64,000 nucleotides of DNA from Streptomyces sp. NBC_01283 (GCF_041435335.1 NZ_CP108430.1:3516501-3580500); one strand, 5' to 3'; positions 52,788 to 61,574 are shown, counted from the stretch's first letter. Notes: generated by a model not told the origin, from the letters alone. Numbers and translations: made by a program.

Positions 52788-54489
52788 GCGCGAGCTTTCG
52801 TGTGGCGGATGTGACGGAACGGACGACGGGCTCGAAGGCCTGGGCCTTCAGGGCCCGGAGCACCAGGGCGAAGACGGCGGCGACGACCGCGGACCCGGCG
52901 ACGACGGCGAGGACGGGCGAGTCGACGTTGCTCGCGATCGCACCGCCGAACCCGGTGGCGCACACCATCGCGGCCACCGGCTTGACCAGTTCGCCAAGGA
53001 CCTGGCGGACCCGGATCGGCACGTTGCGCGGGCCCATCCCGCACAGCAGCACGAAGGCCGCGACGCTGATCCCGGCGGCGTTGGCGAGCGCGATGCCGCG
53101 TACGCCCCACAGGTCCACCGCCCAGCTGCCGATCCCGGCGGTCGCGGCGACCCCGACCGCCATCGCGCCCAGCGGGAACCAGGTGGCCCGCCCGCCGGAG
53201 AAGTACGAGCGGACGAGCGCCCCGACCAGCGTGTGACCGAGGAGACCCAGGGCGTAGACGCGCATCACGGCGGCCGTGGCGACGGTGTCCTGCGCGGTGA
53301 ACGCACCGCGCTGGAACATGAGGTGGATGAGCTGCGGCGCGCAGGCGATCACCACGGCGGTGCCGAGGAGCACCACGCAGCCCGCCAGGCCCAGGTCCCG
53401 CTCGACACGTGACCTGGCGCGCTTGACGTCGCCGTCGGCCAGGGCCCGCGCGACGACGGGGAGCGTGACCGTGCACAGCATCAGGGAGAGGATCATCGGC
53501 ACCTGCGCCACTTTCTGGGCGTAGTTCAGGTGCGAGATGGCTCCCGAGGGCAGCGAGGACGCCAGGAAGCGCTCGATGAGCACCTGCGACTGGCGGCACA
53601 GCGCGAACAGCAGCACGGTGGCGACGAGGGTGCCGCTCATCAGCGCGGGGGCCGAGGGGCCGGCCGCCTTCCCGTCGGGCGCGTCCGCCGTGTCGCGGGT
53701 GAGCCGGCGCCAGAGCGAGGGGGCCTGGACGAGCACCATGAGTACGCCGCCGACCGCGACGCCCAGGGCAGCCGCCCGGACGCCGTAGCGGGGGGCGAGG
53801 ACGAACACGGCGGTGACGATGCCGATGTTGTAGAAGACGTAGATGGCCGCGGGGGCCACGAACCGGCGGTGGGCGCGCAGGGCCGCGCTGCAGTATCCGG
53901 CGAGGCCGAAGGTGAAGACACAGGTGGCGGTCAGCCGTGTGCAGTCCACGGCGAGGCGCGGGTCGGGCAGACCCGGCGCGAGGACCTCCACCAGGACCGG
54001 CGCCCCGGCCATCAGGATCAGCGCGACCATCCCGGAGGCCAGCATCAGGCGGGGCAGCGACGCGGCCACCAGCGCGCGGACCGGATCGCGGCGCGCGCCC
54101 CGGCCGCGGCGGGCCAGCGCCATGCTGAAGGCGGGGACGAGCGCGAACGCGAGGCCGTCCTCGATGAGCAGGGTGGTGGCCACCTCGGGAACGGTCCACG
54201 CGACGAGGAAGGCGTCGGTCTCGGAGCCCGCCCCGAAGAAGTGGGCGAGCGCCTGGTCGCGCACGAGCCCGAGCACGGAGCCGGCCACCGTGAGGAGCGC
54301 GGTGACCAGAGCGGCCTTGGCGAGAAAGCCGTTGGAGGGATCGGAACCCTTGCCGGACCCGGACCCGGACCCGGACCCGGACCCGGACCCGAACCCCGAC
54401 TCCGAGTCGGAGTCGGCACCAGCACCGGTGTCCGGGGCGAGCACCTTCCCGGCGCGGCCGGTGTCCACCTCGTGGGTCGTGGAGGTCAT
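52777..54489 (-). CDS. MurJ-like (MviN) lipid-linked oligosaccharide flippase
   Basis: A 570-residue transporter of the MOP superfamily with about 14 spans after residue 53. LVRDQALAHFFGAGSETDAF near 78 is typical of MurJ/MviN. The first 50 residues are a disordered linker containing a GS repeat coded by six GGACCC hexamers. In this operon it is the likely Wzx-like flippase for the repeat unit. Its start overlaps the stop of the polymerase gene by four bases (ATGA). Confidence 0.92.
   Translation of the reverse strand: MTSTTHEVDTGRAGKVLAPDTGAGADSDSESGFGSGSGSGSGSGSGKGSDPSNGFLAKAALVTALLTVAGSVLGLVRDQALAHFFGAGSETDAFLVAWTVPEVATTLLIEDGLAFALVPAFSMALARRGRGARRDPVRALVAASLPRLMLASGMVALILMAGAPVLVEVLAPGLPDPRLAVDCTRLTATCVFTFGLAGYCSAALRAHRRFVAPAAIYVFYNIGIVTAVFVLAPRYGVRAAALGVAVGGVLMVLVQAPSLWRRLTRDTADAPDGKAAGPSAPALMSGTLVATVLLFALCRQSQVLIERFLASSLPSGAISHLNYAQKVAQVPMILSLMLCTVTLPVVARALADGDVKRARSRVERDLGLAGCVVLLGTAVVIACAPQLIHLMFQRGAFTAQDTVATAAVMRVYALGLLGHTLVGALVRSYFSGGRATWFPLGAMAVGVAATAGIGSWAVDLWGVRGIALANAAGISVAAFVLLCGMGPRNVPIRVRQVLGELVKPVAAMVCATGFGGAIASNVDSPVLAVVAGSAVVAAVFALVLRALKAQAFEPVVRSVTSATRKLAHVR
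54355..54390. repeat. Hexanucleotide tandem repeat (GGACCC)6 in the flippase gene
   Basis: Six perfect copies encode a Gly-Ser run in the N-terminal linker. Unit changes by slippage would keep the frame and only change linker length. Confidence 0.9.
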
Positions 54490-55844
54490 CGCGGGGCCTC
54501 CCCGGGCATCGGGGCGGACAGGGCGCGCCCGGACAGCGACCACCAGGCCACGAGCCCGAGGACCACGGCCATGAGCACCGTCGATGGCCCGCCGATGTCG
54601 GCGTACGAGAAGTCCACCAGCTGCCACAGCAGCAGCCCGCACGCGACGAGCGCGCAGTCCGCTCCGGCGCCCCCGCGCACCCGGGTGAGCCGCCGCATGC
54701 CGAGCAGCAGGAAGGCCGCCCAGCTGCCCACCAGCGTGCACAGGCCGAGCAGCCCCTGCTCGCCGAGGACGAGCAGATACATGTTGTGCGGGGAGAGCAG
54801 CGGCTGACGGCTGAACTTGGCGCCCGCGCCCCCGGTGTCGCTGGCCGAGGAGAGGGCGAGCGACGCGTGGCTGTCGCGGTGGTCGGGGAAGGCCTTGAGG
54901 CCCACGCCCGACACTGGTGCGTCGCGCCACATGTCCACCGCCGCGGCCCACATCGTGTACCGGTCGGTGACCGACTGGTCGGGGGCGTCGGACACCTGCG
55001 TGATGCTGGTGACGCGCTCCGACAGCATCTGCGAGCCGATGCCGAGGCCGCCCACGAGGACCACGGCCGCAGCGGCCATCGCCGCGAGGGCCCGCAGCGC
55101 GTTCCGCACGCCCGCGAGCCCCAGTTGCGCACCGCAGGCCACGACGGTGGCGATCCAGGCGCCGCGGCTGAAGGAGAGCGCGAGCGGCACGGTCAGGAGC
55201 AGCGCGCACGCCAGCGCGATCTGACGCCGCCTCGGGGAGGCCGGGCCGAGCGCGAGGGCGACCGCGCACACCAGGCCGTACGACACCACGGTCGCCATTC
55301 CCATGACGTCCGTCGGGCCGAAGGTCCCCACGGCGCGGACGTCCGAGCCCATGTAGCTGGCGCCCGTCCCGGTGACGTACTGGTAGACGCCCAGCGTGCC
55401 CTGGAAGAGGGCGAGGCCGATGAGGGACCAGGCCACCAGGCGGAAGTCGCGGCGGTCACGGACGAGCATCAGGACCGCGGCCGGTACGAGGACGAAGATC
55501 TGCAGGTAGCGCACCAGGCCGGTCATCCCGGCCGACGCGGTGGTCGCGCCGACGGCCGCGACCGCGATGCCGATCACCGGCAGGCCGAGCACGACGGCGG
55601 CGTTGCGCGTCAGCGGCCGACGCGCCCCGCGCACGGTGCGGGCCACGCACCAGAGCACCACCAGGGCGGAGACCGCGTCGGCGACCGTGCCGCCCGCGGA
55701 GCCGCCCTCGCCCGGCGGTGCGGGGAGCGCGAGCAGGGCGACCACGGCCGTGACGGGCAGCACGGGACCGGCGCCGCGGAGTGCCGAGGACAGTGCGGCG
55801 GCCGGTGAGCCGGCCGGGAAGAGCGTGATCGAGGCACCGTTCAC
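54486..55844 (-). CDS. O-antigen ligase/polymerase-like membrane protein
   Basis: A 452-residue protein with about 11-12 spans, started by GTG 55844. The Wzy_C-type periplasmic loop carries GVGLKAFPDHRDSH and SPHNMYLLVLGEQGLLG, the latter with the conserved histidine. It probably polymerises or ligates repeat units outside the membrane. It ends inside the flippase start. Confidence 0.9.
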   Translation of the reverse strand: MNGASITLFPAGSPAAALSSALRGAGPVLPVTAVVALLALPAPPGEGGSAGGTVADAVSALVVLWCVARTVRGARRPLTRNAAVVLGLPVIGIAVAAVGATTASAGMTGLVRYLQIFVLVPAAVLMLVRDRRDFRLVAWSLIGLALFQGTLGVYQYVTGTGASYMGSDVRAVGTFGPTDVMGMATVVSYGLVCAVALALGPASPRRRQIALACALLLTVPLALSFSRGAWIATVVACGAQLGLAGVRNALRALAAMAAAAVVLVGGLGIGSQMLSERVTSITQVSDAPDQSVTDRYTMWAAAVDMWRDAPVSGVGLKAFPDHRDSHASLALSSASDTGGAGAKFSRQPLLSPHNMYLLVLGEQGLLGLCTLVGSWAAFLLLGMRRLTRVRGGAGADCALVACGLLLWQLVDFSYADIGGPSTVLMAVVLGLVAWWSLSGRALSAPMPGEAPR

Positions 55845-55848
55845 CGGG

Positions 55849-57327
55849 TCAGCTCCCCGTCGGGCGTACGAGGGACGCGGCGGTGCGCAGCAGGATGCAG
55901 AGGTCCTGCCAGAACGACCAGCTGTCGATGTAGGCGTTGTCGAACCGGCAGCGGTCCTCGATCGAGGTGTCGCCGCGCAGCCCCTGGATCTGGGCGAGCC
56001 CGGTGATGCCGGTCGGCATGCGGTGGCGCTCGGCGTAACCGGGGTGCGCCTTGCTGAACTGCCCGACGAAGTAGGGGCGTTCGGGCCGGGGGCCGACCAG
56101 GCTCATGTCGCCCCACAGGACGTTCCACAGCTGGGGGAGCTCGTCGAGGGACGTACGGCGCAGGAACTGGCAGAAGGGGCTCATGTGCTGCTCGCCCGCG
56201 ACGGACCACCGGGTGGCGGCCTCGTGCGGGTCGGCGGGGCGGTGCGTGCGGAACTTCAGCAGGGTGAACGGCCGTCCGTCCTTGCCGACGCGCTCCTGAC
56301 GGAAGATCACCCCGGGGCCGTCGGTGGCCCGCAGCACGAGGGCGCAGGCGAGGAGCACGGGGCTGATCAGCAGCAGCAGGATCCCCGAGGTCACGAGGTC
56401 CAGGGCGCGCTTGCTGACGCTGAAGTGCCCGCGCCGCACGGGCACGAGCTGACGGCAGGGGAACCCCGCGAGCCGCCCGGTTCTCGCCTGGCGCCCCGGC
56501 GCGTCGTAGCCCGGCGGCTGCGTCGCGTCGACCGCCCATACGTCGCAGCCCGAACCGCTCAGCGTCCGCAGCCAGCCGATCTGTTCGGGGCCGGGGGTCG
56601 GTCCGACGACCAGGACGGTGCGTACGGCGTTCTGGATGACCGCGCGGCGCAGCTCCTCGATCGTGGAGAGCACCGGGAGTTCGGCCCCCTCCGACTCCGT
56701 GCGCTCGGCGGGCGCGTCACCCACGATGCCCACGGGCCGCACCCCGGCCTGCGGATGACGGAGCACCGCCTCCGCCACGCGCCGGGCGACGACGCCGGGT
56801 CCGACCACCAGGGCCGGGCGCGGCTGCCGGAGCGCCGCCCTGCGCGCCCACCCGTACAGGGCGCCGCGGCCCGCGCAGCACAGCACGCTCTGGAGGGCCG
56901 CGCCGGTGCACAGGGTGGTGAGGGAGAGCGGGCTGAGGGTGGAGACGCTCGTGGCGAGGAGTCCCACGGCGCACCAGCTCAGGAGGGACTGCCAGGCCAG
57001 CGAGGGGAGTTCGTCGAGGGCGGCGGGCACGGCGAGCGGGCGGTACAGCGCGGCCCGTGCGTTCAGGACGGTCACCGCGGTGATGAGCAGGACCACGAGG
57101 AGGGGGTGGCGCTGCGGATCGGTGAGCAGCACGGTGCCCAGGAGCGCGGCGCTGCAGTCGACGGCGTACAGCGGGAGGACCGACGAGCGGCGCGCCGAAG
57201 TCCCCCATTTGACGCTCGTCCTACGGCCGCCCCCGGCCCCTCGGGGAGGGATGACCGAGGGGGTGGCGGTGGCATGGTCGGCCGCCCGTGGCTGCGCGGC
57301 AGGGGCGACGGTTCGTTCCGCACTCAC
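55849..57327 (-). CDS. Initiating polyprenyl-phosphate sugar-1-phosphate transferase
   Basis: A 492-residue enzyme that starts repeat-unit assembly on undecaprenyl phosphate. It has about four N-terminal spans, a middle NAD-like domain (VVGPGVVARRVAEAVLR), and a C-terminal bacterial sugar transferase core with KRALDLVTSG, FRQERVGKDGRPFTLLKFRT, SLDELPQLWNV and VGPRPE. GTG 57327 overlaps the stop of the upstream glycosyltransferase gene by four bases. Confidence 0.95.
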   Translation of the reverse strand: MSAERTVAPAAQPRAADHATATPSVIPPRGAGGGRRTSVKWGTSARRSSVLPLYAVDCSAALLGTVLLTDPQRHPLLVVLLITAVTVLNARAALYRPLAVPAALDELPSLAWQSLLSWCAVGLLATSVSTLSPLSLTTLCTGAALQSVLCCAGRGALYGWARRAALRQPRPALVVGPGVVARRVAEAVLRHPQAGVRPVGIVGDAPAERTESEGAELPVLSTIEELRRAVIQNAVRTVLVVGPTPGPEQIGWLRTLSGSGCDVWAVDATQPPGYDAPGRQARTGRLAGFPCRQLVPVRRGHFSVSKRALDLVTSGILLLLISPVLLACALVLRATDGPGVIFRQERVGKDGRPFTLLKFRTHRPADPHEAATRWSVAGEQHMSPFCQFLRRTSLDELPQLWNVLWGDMSLVGPRPERPYFVGQFSKAHPGYAERHRMPTGITGLAQIQGLRGDTSIEDRCRFDNAYIDSWSFWQDLCILLRTAASLVRPTGS

Positions 57328-58478
57328 GGGTTGATGGACTCCCTGCACTTGATGGGCCCCACGCCCAGTAGCTCGCGGTACACGGCCGCGACAGCGTCCG
57401 CGGTGTGCCGCACATCGTGGGTGTTCAGAACGTGGCGGTGCGCTGCGCGGCCGAGGGATTCGCGCAGGGGCGGATCGCCGAGCAGTCCGACGAGGGCGCG
57501 TGCCAGCGCCGCCGGGTCCTCGGCGGGAACGAGGCCGTGCGGCGCGAGTGCGGGCGGCAGGCTCTCGCGCGCGCCGTCCACGTCGGTGACCACCACCGGC
57601 CGGGCACAGGCCATCGCCTCCAGGGGTACGAGTGCCATGCCCTCCCACCGGGACGGCAGGACCACGACGTCGGCCGCCTGGTACCAAGGGGTGGCGTCGA
57701 GGACGCCCCCGGCGAACCGCACGGAGGCGGGCGCCCGCTCGCGCAGACCGGCCGCGTCGGGCCCGTCCCCCACGAGGACGAGCCGAGCGAGCGGCAGCCG
57801 CTCGGCGACCTCCGCCCAGGCCCGCAGCAGGACGTCCTGTCCCTTCTGCCGGCACAGCCGTCCCACGCACACCACCAGAAGCTCCTGGCGGGGCAGCCCG
57901 AGGGCTGTCCGTGCCGCCTGCGCGGCCACCGGACGGAAGCGTCCGACGTCCACCCCGTTCGGGATCACGGACCAGCACGCGTCGATCCCGGACCGCTGCC
58001 CGGTGAGCCGCTCCGCCTCGCTGACGCAGACCACGTGCGCGGCCCAGCGCGCCCCGAGGCGCTCCCAGTGCCGGGCGAGCCGCGCGGTCACACCGCCGAC
58101 GGCCTCGAAGGACCACGCGTGCGGCTGGAACACCGTGGGCACCCTGCCGCGCAGGGCGAGCCGGGCGGCGAGCCCCGCCTTGGCGCTGTGCGCGTGCACG
58201 ACGTCGGGCCGGAGCTCGTCGACGATGCGGGCGAGGCGCCGTACCTCGTCCGGCAGACCCGGCCCCGGGGAGCGGGTCGCCGCCCACGGGTGGGTGGCGC
58301 CGCCCAGGCCACGCACGGCATCCGGCAGACAGCCGCCGTCCGGGCACGCCACGTCGACCTGCATCCCGGTGGACAGCTGGGACCGCACCAGGTCGGTGAC
58401 CACGCGGGCCACTCCGCCGTCGACGGGCTGGGCGACGTGAAGGACGCTCAGCCGGGGGTCAGTTGATGACAGTTGCAT
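57324..58478 (-). CDS. Glycosyltransferase family 4
   Basis: A 384-residue GT-B enzyme. SVLHVAQPVDGGVARVVTDL opens the acceptor domain; VCVGRLCRQKGQD and the E-x7-E motif (PSRWEGMALVPLEAMA) mark the donor domain. It is the first gene of the nine-gene operon. The exact sugar is unknown. Confidence 0.93.
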   Translation of the reverse strand: MQLSSTDPRLSVLHVAQPVDGGVARVVTDLVRSQLSTGMQVDVACPDGGCLPDAVRGLGGATHPWAATRSPGPGLPDEVRRLARIVDELRPDVVHAHSAKAGLAARLALRGRVPTVFQPHAWSFEAVGGVTARLARHWERLGARWAAHVVCVSEAERLTGQRSGIDACWSVIPNGVDVGRFRPVAAQAARTALGLPRQELLVVCVGRLCRQKGQDVLLRAWAEVAERLPLARLVLVGDGPDAAGLRERAPASVRFAGGVLDATPWYQAADVVVLPSRWEGMALVPLEAMACARPVVVTDVDGARESLPPALAPHGLVPAEDPAALARALVGLLGDPPLRESLGRAAHRHVLNTHDVRHTADAVAAVYRELLGVGPIKCRESINP

Positions 58479-58511
58479 GCACGGCGCCTTGCTCAGGGGG
58501 AAGGTGGTGCC

Positions 58512-59618
58512 CTACCGCTTCGCGTCCACAGCGGCGAAGAGCACACCCGCCCACGCGGACTCTCGCCGCGAGGCGAGTCGGATGAGCAGGCCCTTTCGGT
58601 CGGCCTTGAGGCCCCCGTCGAGGCGGAAGATGTCGGAGTCGTAGCCGAGCGTGTTGGCGTACGCGGGCGTCCTCGCGCTCTGCCTGCCCGGCTCGCTGAT
58701 GGTCGAGTTCAGTACGTCGCGGGCGGGGTTCGCCGCGTCGGAGAGCCGCACGGGCCTGCTCCGGTTGGTCGACACGGTGAGCGTGTCGCCGGTCGTGCCG
58801 CAGTCGCCGTTGTACGCGACCATGCCCACGCTGCCCTTCGCGCGGGCCGGGACCGGCAGACCGGCGAGACGGACCGCATGGCCGCGCCCGCGCGCGCCGC
58901 CGAGGGAGTCGAAGCCGTCCCACACGGCCAGGTGGCGCAGCGGCGCGGCCTCGTTCTCGTACGCGACGACCAGCGTCCAGCCGCCCCACGCGCCGGCCTT
59001 GGAGTGCCCCATCGCCGCGTTGACCTGCGCGACGGTGTAGAGCCCGGCACCGCTGGCCCGGACGAGGGGCGTGACGTCGGCCGATGCCTGGAAGGCGTCC
59101 GCTCCGTGGGCGGTGCGGTGGCCGACCAGGGTGTCGGCCCGCACGTGCTGGTAGCTGCCGCCCGGTTCGGCGATGAGGGCCCTGCCGTTGTCCCTGGCCG
59201 GCTTCTGCTCACCCACGCGGAGGTTGCCGCCCCAGTACAGGCGCGCGTAGGACACCCGGGAGCCCGGGGGGAGCCGGACCTCTCCACGGCTGGAGTTGTA
59301 GGTGTTCGGGTCCTTGTCGACGTCGACGTAGAACATGTCGAAGTCGTTGTTGGCGGCTGCCTTGCCCCCGCGCGCGGCAGGGCACGACACCGCGCGGGCG
59401 GCCATCGGCTTCCGGCAGGTGACGGCCGTGTTGGCGGCGCGGGTGATGCCGCCGTGCTGGAGGGCGTGATAGCGCTGCTCGAACGTGAGGGACGCCGCTT
59501 CGGCGGCGGCGGGGGGCGCGGGCGCGGCCACGGCGGGGCCGCCGGGAGTGGCGACGACCGCGAGGGAAAGGGCGCACAGCGTCACGCGACGCAGAAGGGG
59601 GCCCAGGGAATTACGCAT
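58512..59618 (-). CDS. DUF3344-like secreted surface protein
   Basis: A 368-residue exported protein with a signal peptide ending near residue 31. The mature part begins FEQRYHALQHGGITRAANTA and shows SRVSYARLYWGG and GGWTLVVAYENEAAPLRHLA, the pattern of the DUF3344 family of beta-rich surface proteins. It reads toward the polysaccharide operon, 33 bp upstream, and may be co-transcribed as an accessory exported protein. Function unknown. Confidence 0.85.
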   Translation of the reverse strand: MRNSLGPLLRRVTLCALSLAVVATPGGPAVAAPAPPAAAEAASLTFEQRYHALQHGGITRAANTAVTCRKPMAARAVSCPAARGGKAAANNDFDMFYVDVDKDPNTYNSSRGEVRLPPGSRVSYARLYWGGNLRVGEQKPARDNGRALIAEPGGSYQHVRADTLVGHRTAHGADAFQASADVTPLVRASGAGLYTVAQVNAAMGHSKAGAWGGWTLVVAYENEAAPLRHLAVWDGFDSLGGARGRGHAVRLAGLPVPARAKGSVGMVAYNGDCGTTGDTLTVSTNRSRPVRLSDAANPARDVLNSTISEPGRQSARTPAYANTLGYDSDIFRLDGGLKADRKGLLIRLASRRESAWAGVLFAAVDAKR

Positions 59619-59963
59619 GACCGGCGTTGCCCTTTCGGGAAGGTCTGAACCAGGAGGGAGAATTGAAATGCGACAGTCACACTTGGCTCGTAACTTCCCG
59701 CACTTGTTCTTTCAAATGGCTTCAGGAGGAGAGCAACACTAGCCGCTTTCAGCATTAATCCAGGAAGGCTGACAAGTGTGTCGGAAACGTGAAGTACATA
59801 ACGTCCGGGGCCCCCTGTGAGCACGGCCCACTGGGCCGTCGCGGCAACCCTGCGCCAGCAGATCACCCTTTTGGGCCCACAACTCCTGCGCGCGCCGTCC
59901 GTTGATCCATGGGCCGGGCACCCCGCCCTGCCGATGCATCAACTGACCAAGGAGCAACTCTCC
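59619..59963. other. Divergent intergenic region before the third chaplin
   Basis: Holds the leader of the leftward DUF3344-like gene and, at 59878-59905, a BldN-like promoter for the rightward chaplin gene. I see no other gene. Confidence 0.6.
59878..59905 (+). promoter_or_regulatory. Predicted sigma-BldN promoter of the ChpF-like gene
   Basis: CACAAC, 16 bases, CGTTGA: the -10 hexamer matches the reported BldN consensus fully and the -35 in four of six positions. It ends 58 bases before ATG 59964, giving a leader of about 50 bases. Confidence 0.65.
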
Positions 59964-60203
59964 ATGTCGCGTACCGCGAAGGCCCTCGCCCTCTCCACCG
60001 TTGCCGTGGCCGCCATGGCCGGCAGCGCCGGCATCGCCGCCGCCGACGCCGGTGCCCAGGGTGCCGCCACCCACTCCCCCGGTGTCCTCTCGGGCAACGC
60101 CGTCCAGGTCCCGATCCACATCCCGGTCAACGCCTGCGGCAACACCGTGAACGTCATCGGTCTGCTGAACCCGGCGTTCGGCAACACCTGCGTCAACAGC
60201 TGA
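59964..60203 (+). CDS. chpF: Short chaplin (ChpF-like)
   Basis: A 79-residue secreted chaplin. ATG 59964 follows AAGGAG; the signal peptide ends near AAA at residue 27. The domain SPGVLSGNAVQVPIHIPVNA with CGNTVNVIGLLNPAFGNTC carries the cysteine pair needed for assembly. The position a few genes before melC1 matches ChpF of S. coelicolor from memory. Confidence 0.95.
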   Translation: MSRTAKALALSTVAVAAMAGSAGIAAADAGAQGAATHSPGVLSGNAVQVPIHIPVNACGNTVNVIGLLNPAFGNTCVNS

Positions 60204-60225
60204 CGCTGCGGCAGCACGCTCTGAG

Positions 60226-60260
60226 CGACGGCCGTTCTCCCCCGAGGAGGACGGCCGTCG
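60226..60260 (+). terminator. Hairpin after the ChpF-like gene
   Basis: CGACGGCCGT (60226-60235) pairs with ACGGCCGTCG (60251-60260), loop 15 bases. Confidence 0.65.
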
Positions 60261-60325
60261 TGCGTTCCCGCCGGGCCCCCGGACGGCCGCCATCCCCCCG
60301 AATGGCAGTCGCTCGGTTGCGGTCG

Positions 60326-60351
60326 GTGTTCACCGCTTTCACGGTGAACAC
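60326..60351. promoter_or_regulatory. Perfect 10-bp-arm inverted repeat ahead of a secreted-protein gene
   Basis: GTGTTCACCG (60326-60335) and CGGTGAACAC (60342-60351) are separated by CTTTCA. It lies 32 bp upstream of ATG 60383, so it may be an operator or a leader-RNA hairpin. Confidence 0.6.
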
Positions 60352-60382
60352 AAGATCCGACGCATCACCGAAGGGAACATCC

Positions 60383-61051
60383 ATGCGTGCTCTGCCCGTA
60401 CGGCGTATCGCGACATCCGTCCTCTGCGCCTCTCTCCTCCTCGGGACGGCAGGCCCCGTCATCGCCGCCGAGAGCGACTCTCCGCATGGCAGCACCCAGG
60501 AGGCGGCCCGTGCTCCGGTTCCCGGGGCGGACAAGCTGCTGCCCCAGGTCAAGACCCTGGCCGACGCCGGTGGTGTGCTCACCCCGGTCACCGATCTGCT
60601 CACCGCCGTGCTCAAGGCCGACGGCGGGAAGCTGCCCGCCGCCGACGCCGCGAAGCTCGCGGGGCCGGTGAAGGACGCCATCACGAAGGCCTCGGCCGCG
60701 GCGCCCAAGGCACCGGAGCTCCCCAAGACCCCGGCGGCCCCCGACACCCAGACGCTCCCGCAGACCCCGGCGCTGCCGAAGGCGCTGCCGGATGACTCGA
60801 TGGCGCAGGCCGACCCGAAGGCCGACGCCCTCAAGGCGCTGCAGACCTCCGTCAACGCCCTCCTCAAGGCGGCCACCAGCGGCGACGTCAAGGCGGTGAC
60901 CGGCGCGGTGCCGACCGTGCTCACCGGCCTCGTCAACCTCGTCGCCGCCACGCTGCTCGGCGGCGGCCTGCCCGCGCCCGACCTCGCGGGGCTCCCGGCC
61001 CTGCCGAAGGCCCCGGCGCCCAACCTCCCCCAGGCGCCCGGACTTTCCTGA
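60383..61051 (+). CDS. Small secreted Pro/Ala-rich protein
   Basis: A 222-residue protein with a signal peptide (cleaved near AAES, residue 29) and AAGGGAA at proper distance before ATG 60383. The mature chain has helical segments, a Pro/Thr/Ala-rich centre with repeated LPKTPA-like units, and a hydrophobic segment near 190 (LTGLVNLVAATLLGGGL). I recognise no family. It follows a chaplin gene and is ended by its own terminator, so a surface role is plausible. Confidence 0.8.
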   Translation: MRALPVRRIATSVLCASLLLGTAGPVIAAESDSPHGSTQEAARAPVPGADKLLPQVKTLADAGGVLTPVTDLLTAVLKADGGKLPAADAAKLAGPVKDAITKASAAAPKAPELPKTPAAPDTQTLPQTPALPKALPDDSMAQADPKADALKALQTSVNALLKAATSGDVKAVTGAVPTVLTGLVNLVAATLLGGGLPAPDLAGLPALPKAPAPNLPQAPGLS

Positions 61052-61063
61052 GTCAGGTCACCT

Positions 61064-61098
61064 CCCGTCGCGCCGGTCCTCAGGGCCGGCGCGACGGG
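61064..61098 (+). terminator. Terminator of the secreted Pro/Ala-rich protein gene
   Basis: CCCGTCGCGCCGG (61064-61076) pairs with CCGGCGCGACGGG (61086-61098), followed by CTTTTC. Confidence 0.8.
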
Positions 61099-61193
61099 CT
61101 TTTCACGTGCGTATCGCTGTCTTCCCCGCTCCGGCCACGCATCCATTTCATAAGAGAATGAGACACCGCCTTCGTTCGGGTGGGTTCCGGGAA

Positions 61194-61225
61194 TTTCCGC
61201 CGCACAGAGTTTCCGCCGTACAGAG
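61194..61225. repeat. Tandem 16-bp repeat upstream of a small secreted-protein gene
   Basis: TTTCCGCCGCACAGAG and TTTCCGCCGTACAGAG are adjacent and differ at one base, 68 bp upstream of ATG 61293. They may be a regulator site or slippage product. Confidence 0.55.
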
Positions 61226-61292
61226 CGCTCGTTACCCATGGCGAAGTGAAAATCCCCTCTGGTGACCGTGTGTCGCCGCAGAAAGGAACCCG

Positions 61293-61574
61293 ATGAAGCC
61301 CCTGAAGGCTGCCGCCGTCGTTGCCGGGACCATGGTCATCGCTGGTGTTGCCGCACCCGCCTTCGCCGCCGACCTCACGCCCACCAGCCTGAACGGTGCC
61401 CTGGACACGGTCACGAGCAAGACGTCGTCCATCGACGCGCTCCCGCTGGCCACCAACGCCCTGGACACCGAGAACAAGGACTCCGTCGTCAACACCGTCT
61501 CCGGTGCCGCGAAGAGCCTGCACGCGGGTGGCGGCGCCGGCAAGCTCCTCGGCGGACTCCCCGTCGCGAAGTAG
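61293..61574 (+). CDS. Small secreted protein
   Basis: A 93-residue protein starting MKPLKAAAVVAGTMVIAGVA with AAAGGAA upstream; signal cleavage is likely near FAA at residue 26. The mature part of about 67 residues is hydrophilic, then Gly/Ala-rich (GGGAGKLLGGLPVAK). It has no cysteine and no chaplin signature. It lies in the chaplin/secreted-protein neighbourhood with its own strong terminator. Unknown function. Confidence 0.82.
   Translation: MKPLKAAAVVAGTMVIAGVAAPAFAADLTPTSLNGALDTVTSKTSSIDALPLATNALDTENKDSVVNTVSGAAKSLHAGGGAGKLLGGLPVAK

Noticed and set aside
54355..54390. Hexamer array as CRISPR or mobile-element end
   Set aside because: Six-base units in frame within a coding linker; no spacers or inverted ends.
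55540..58440. 966-codon plus-strand frame across the polysaccharide genes
   Set aside because: Covers three real minus-strand genes; low-complexity Arg/Pro/Ser sequence.
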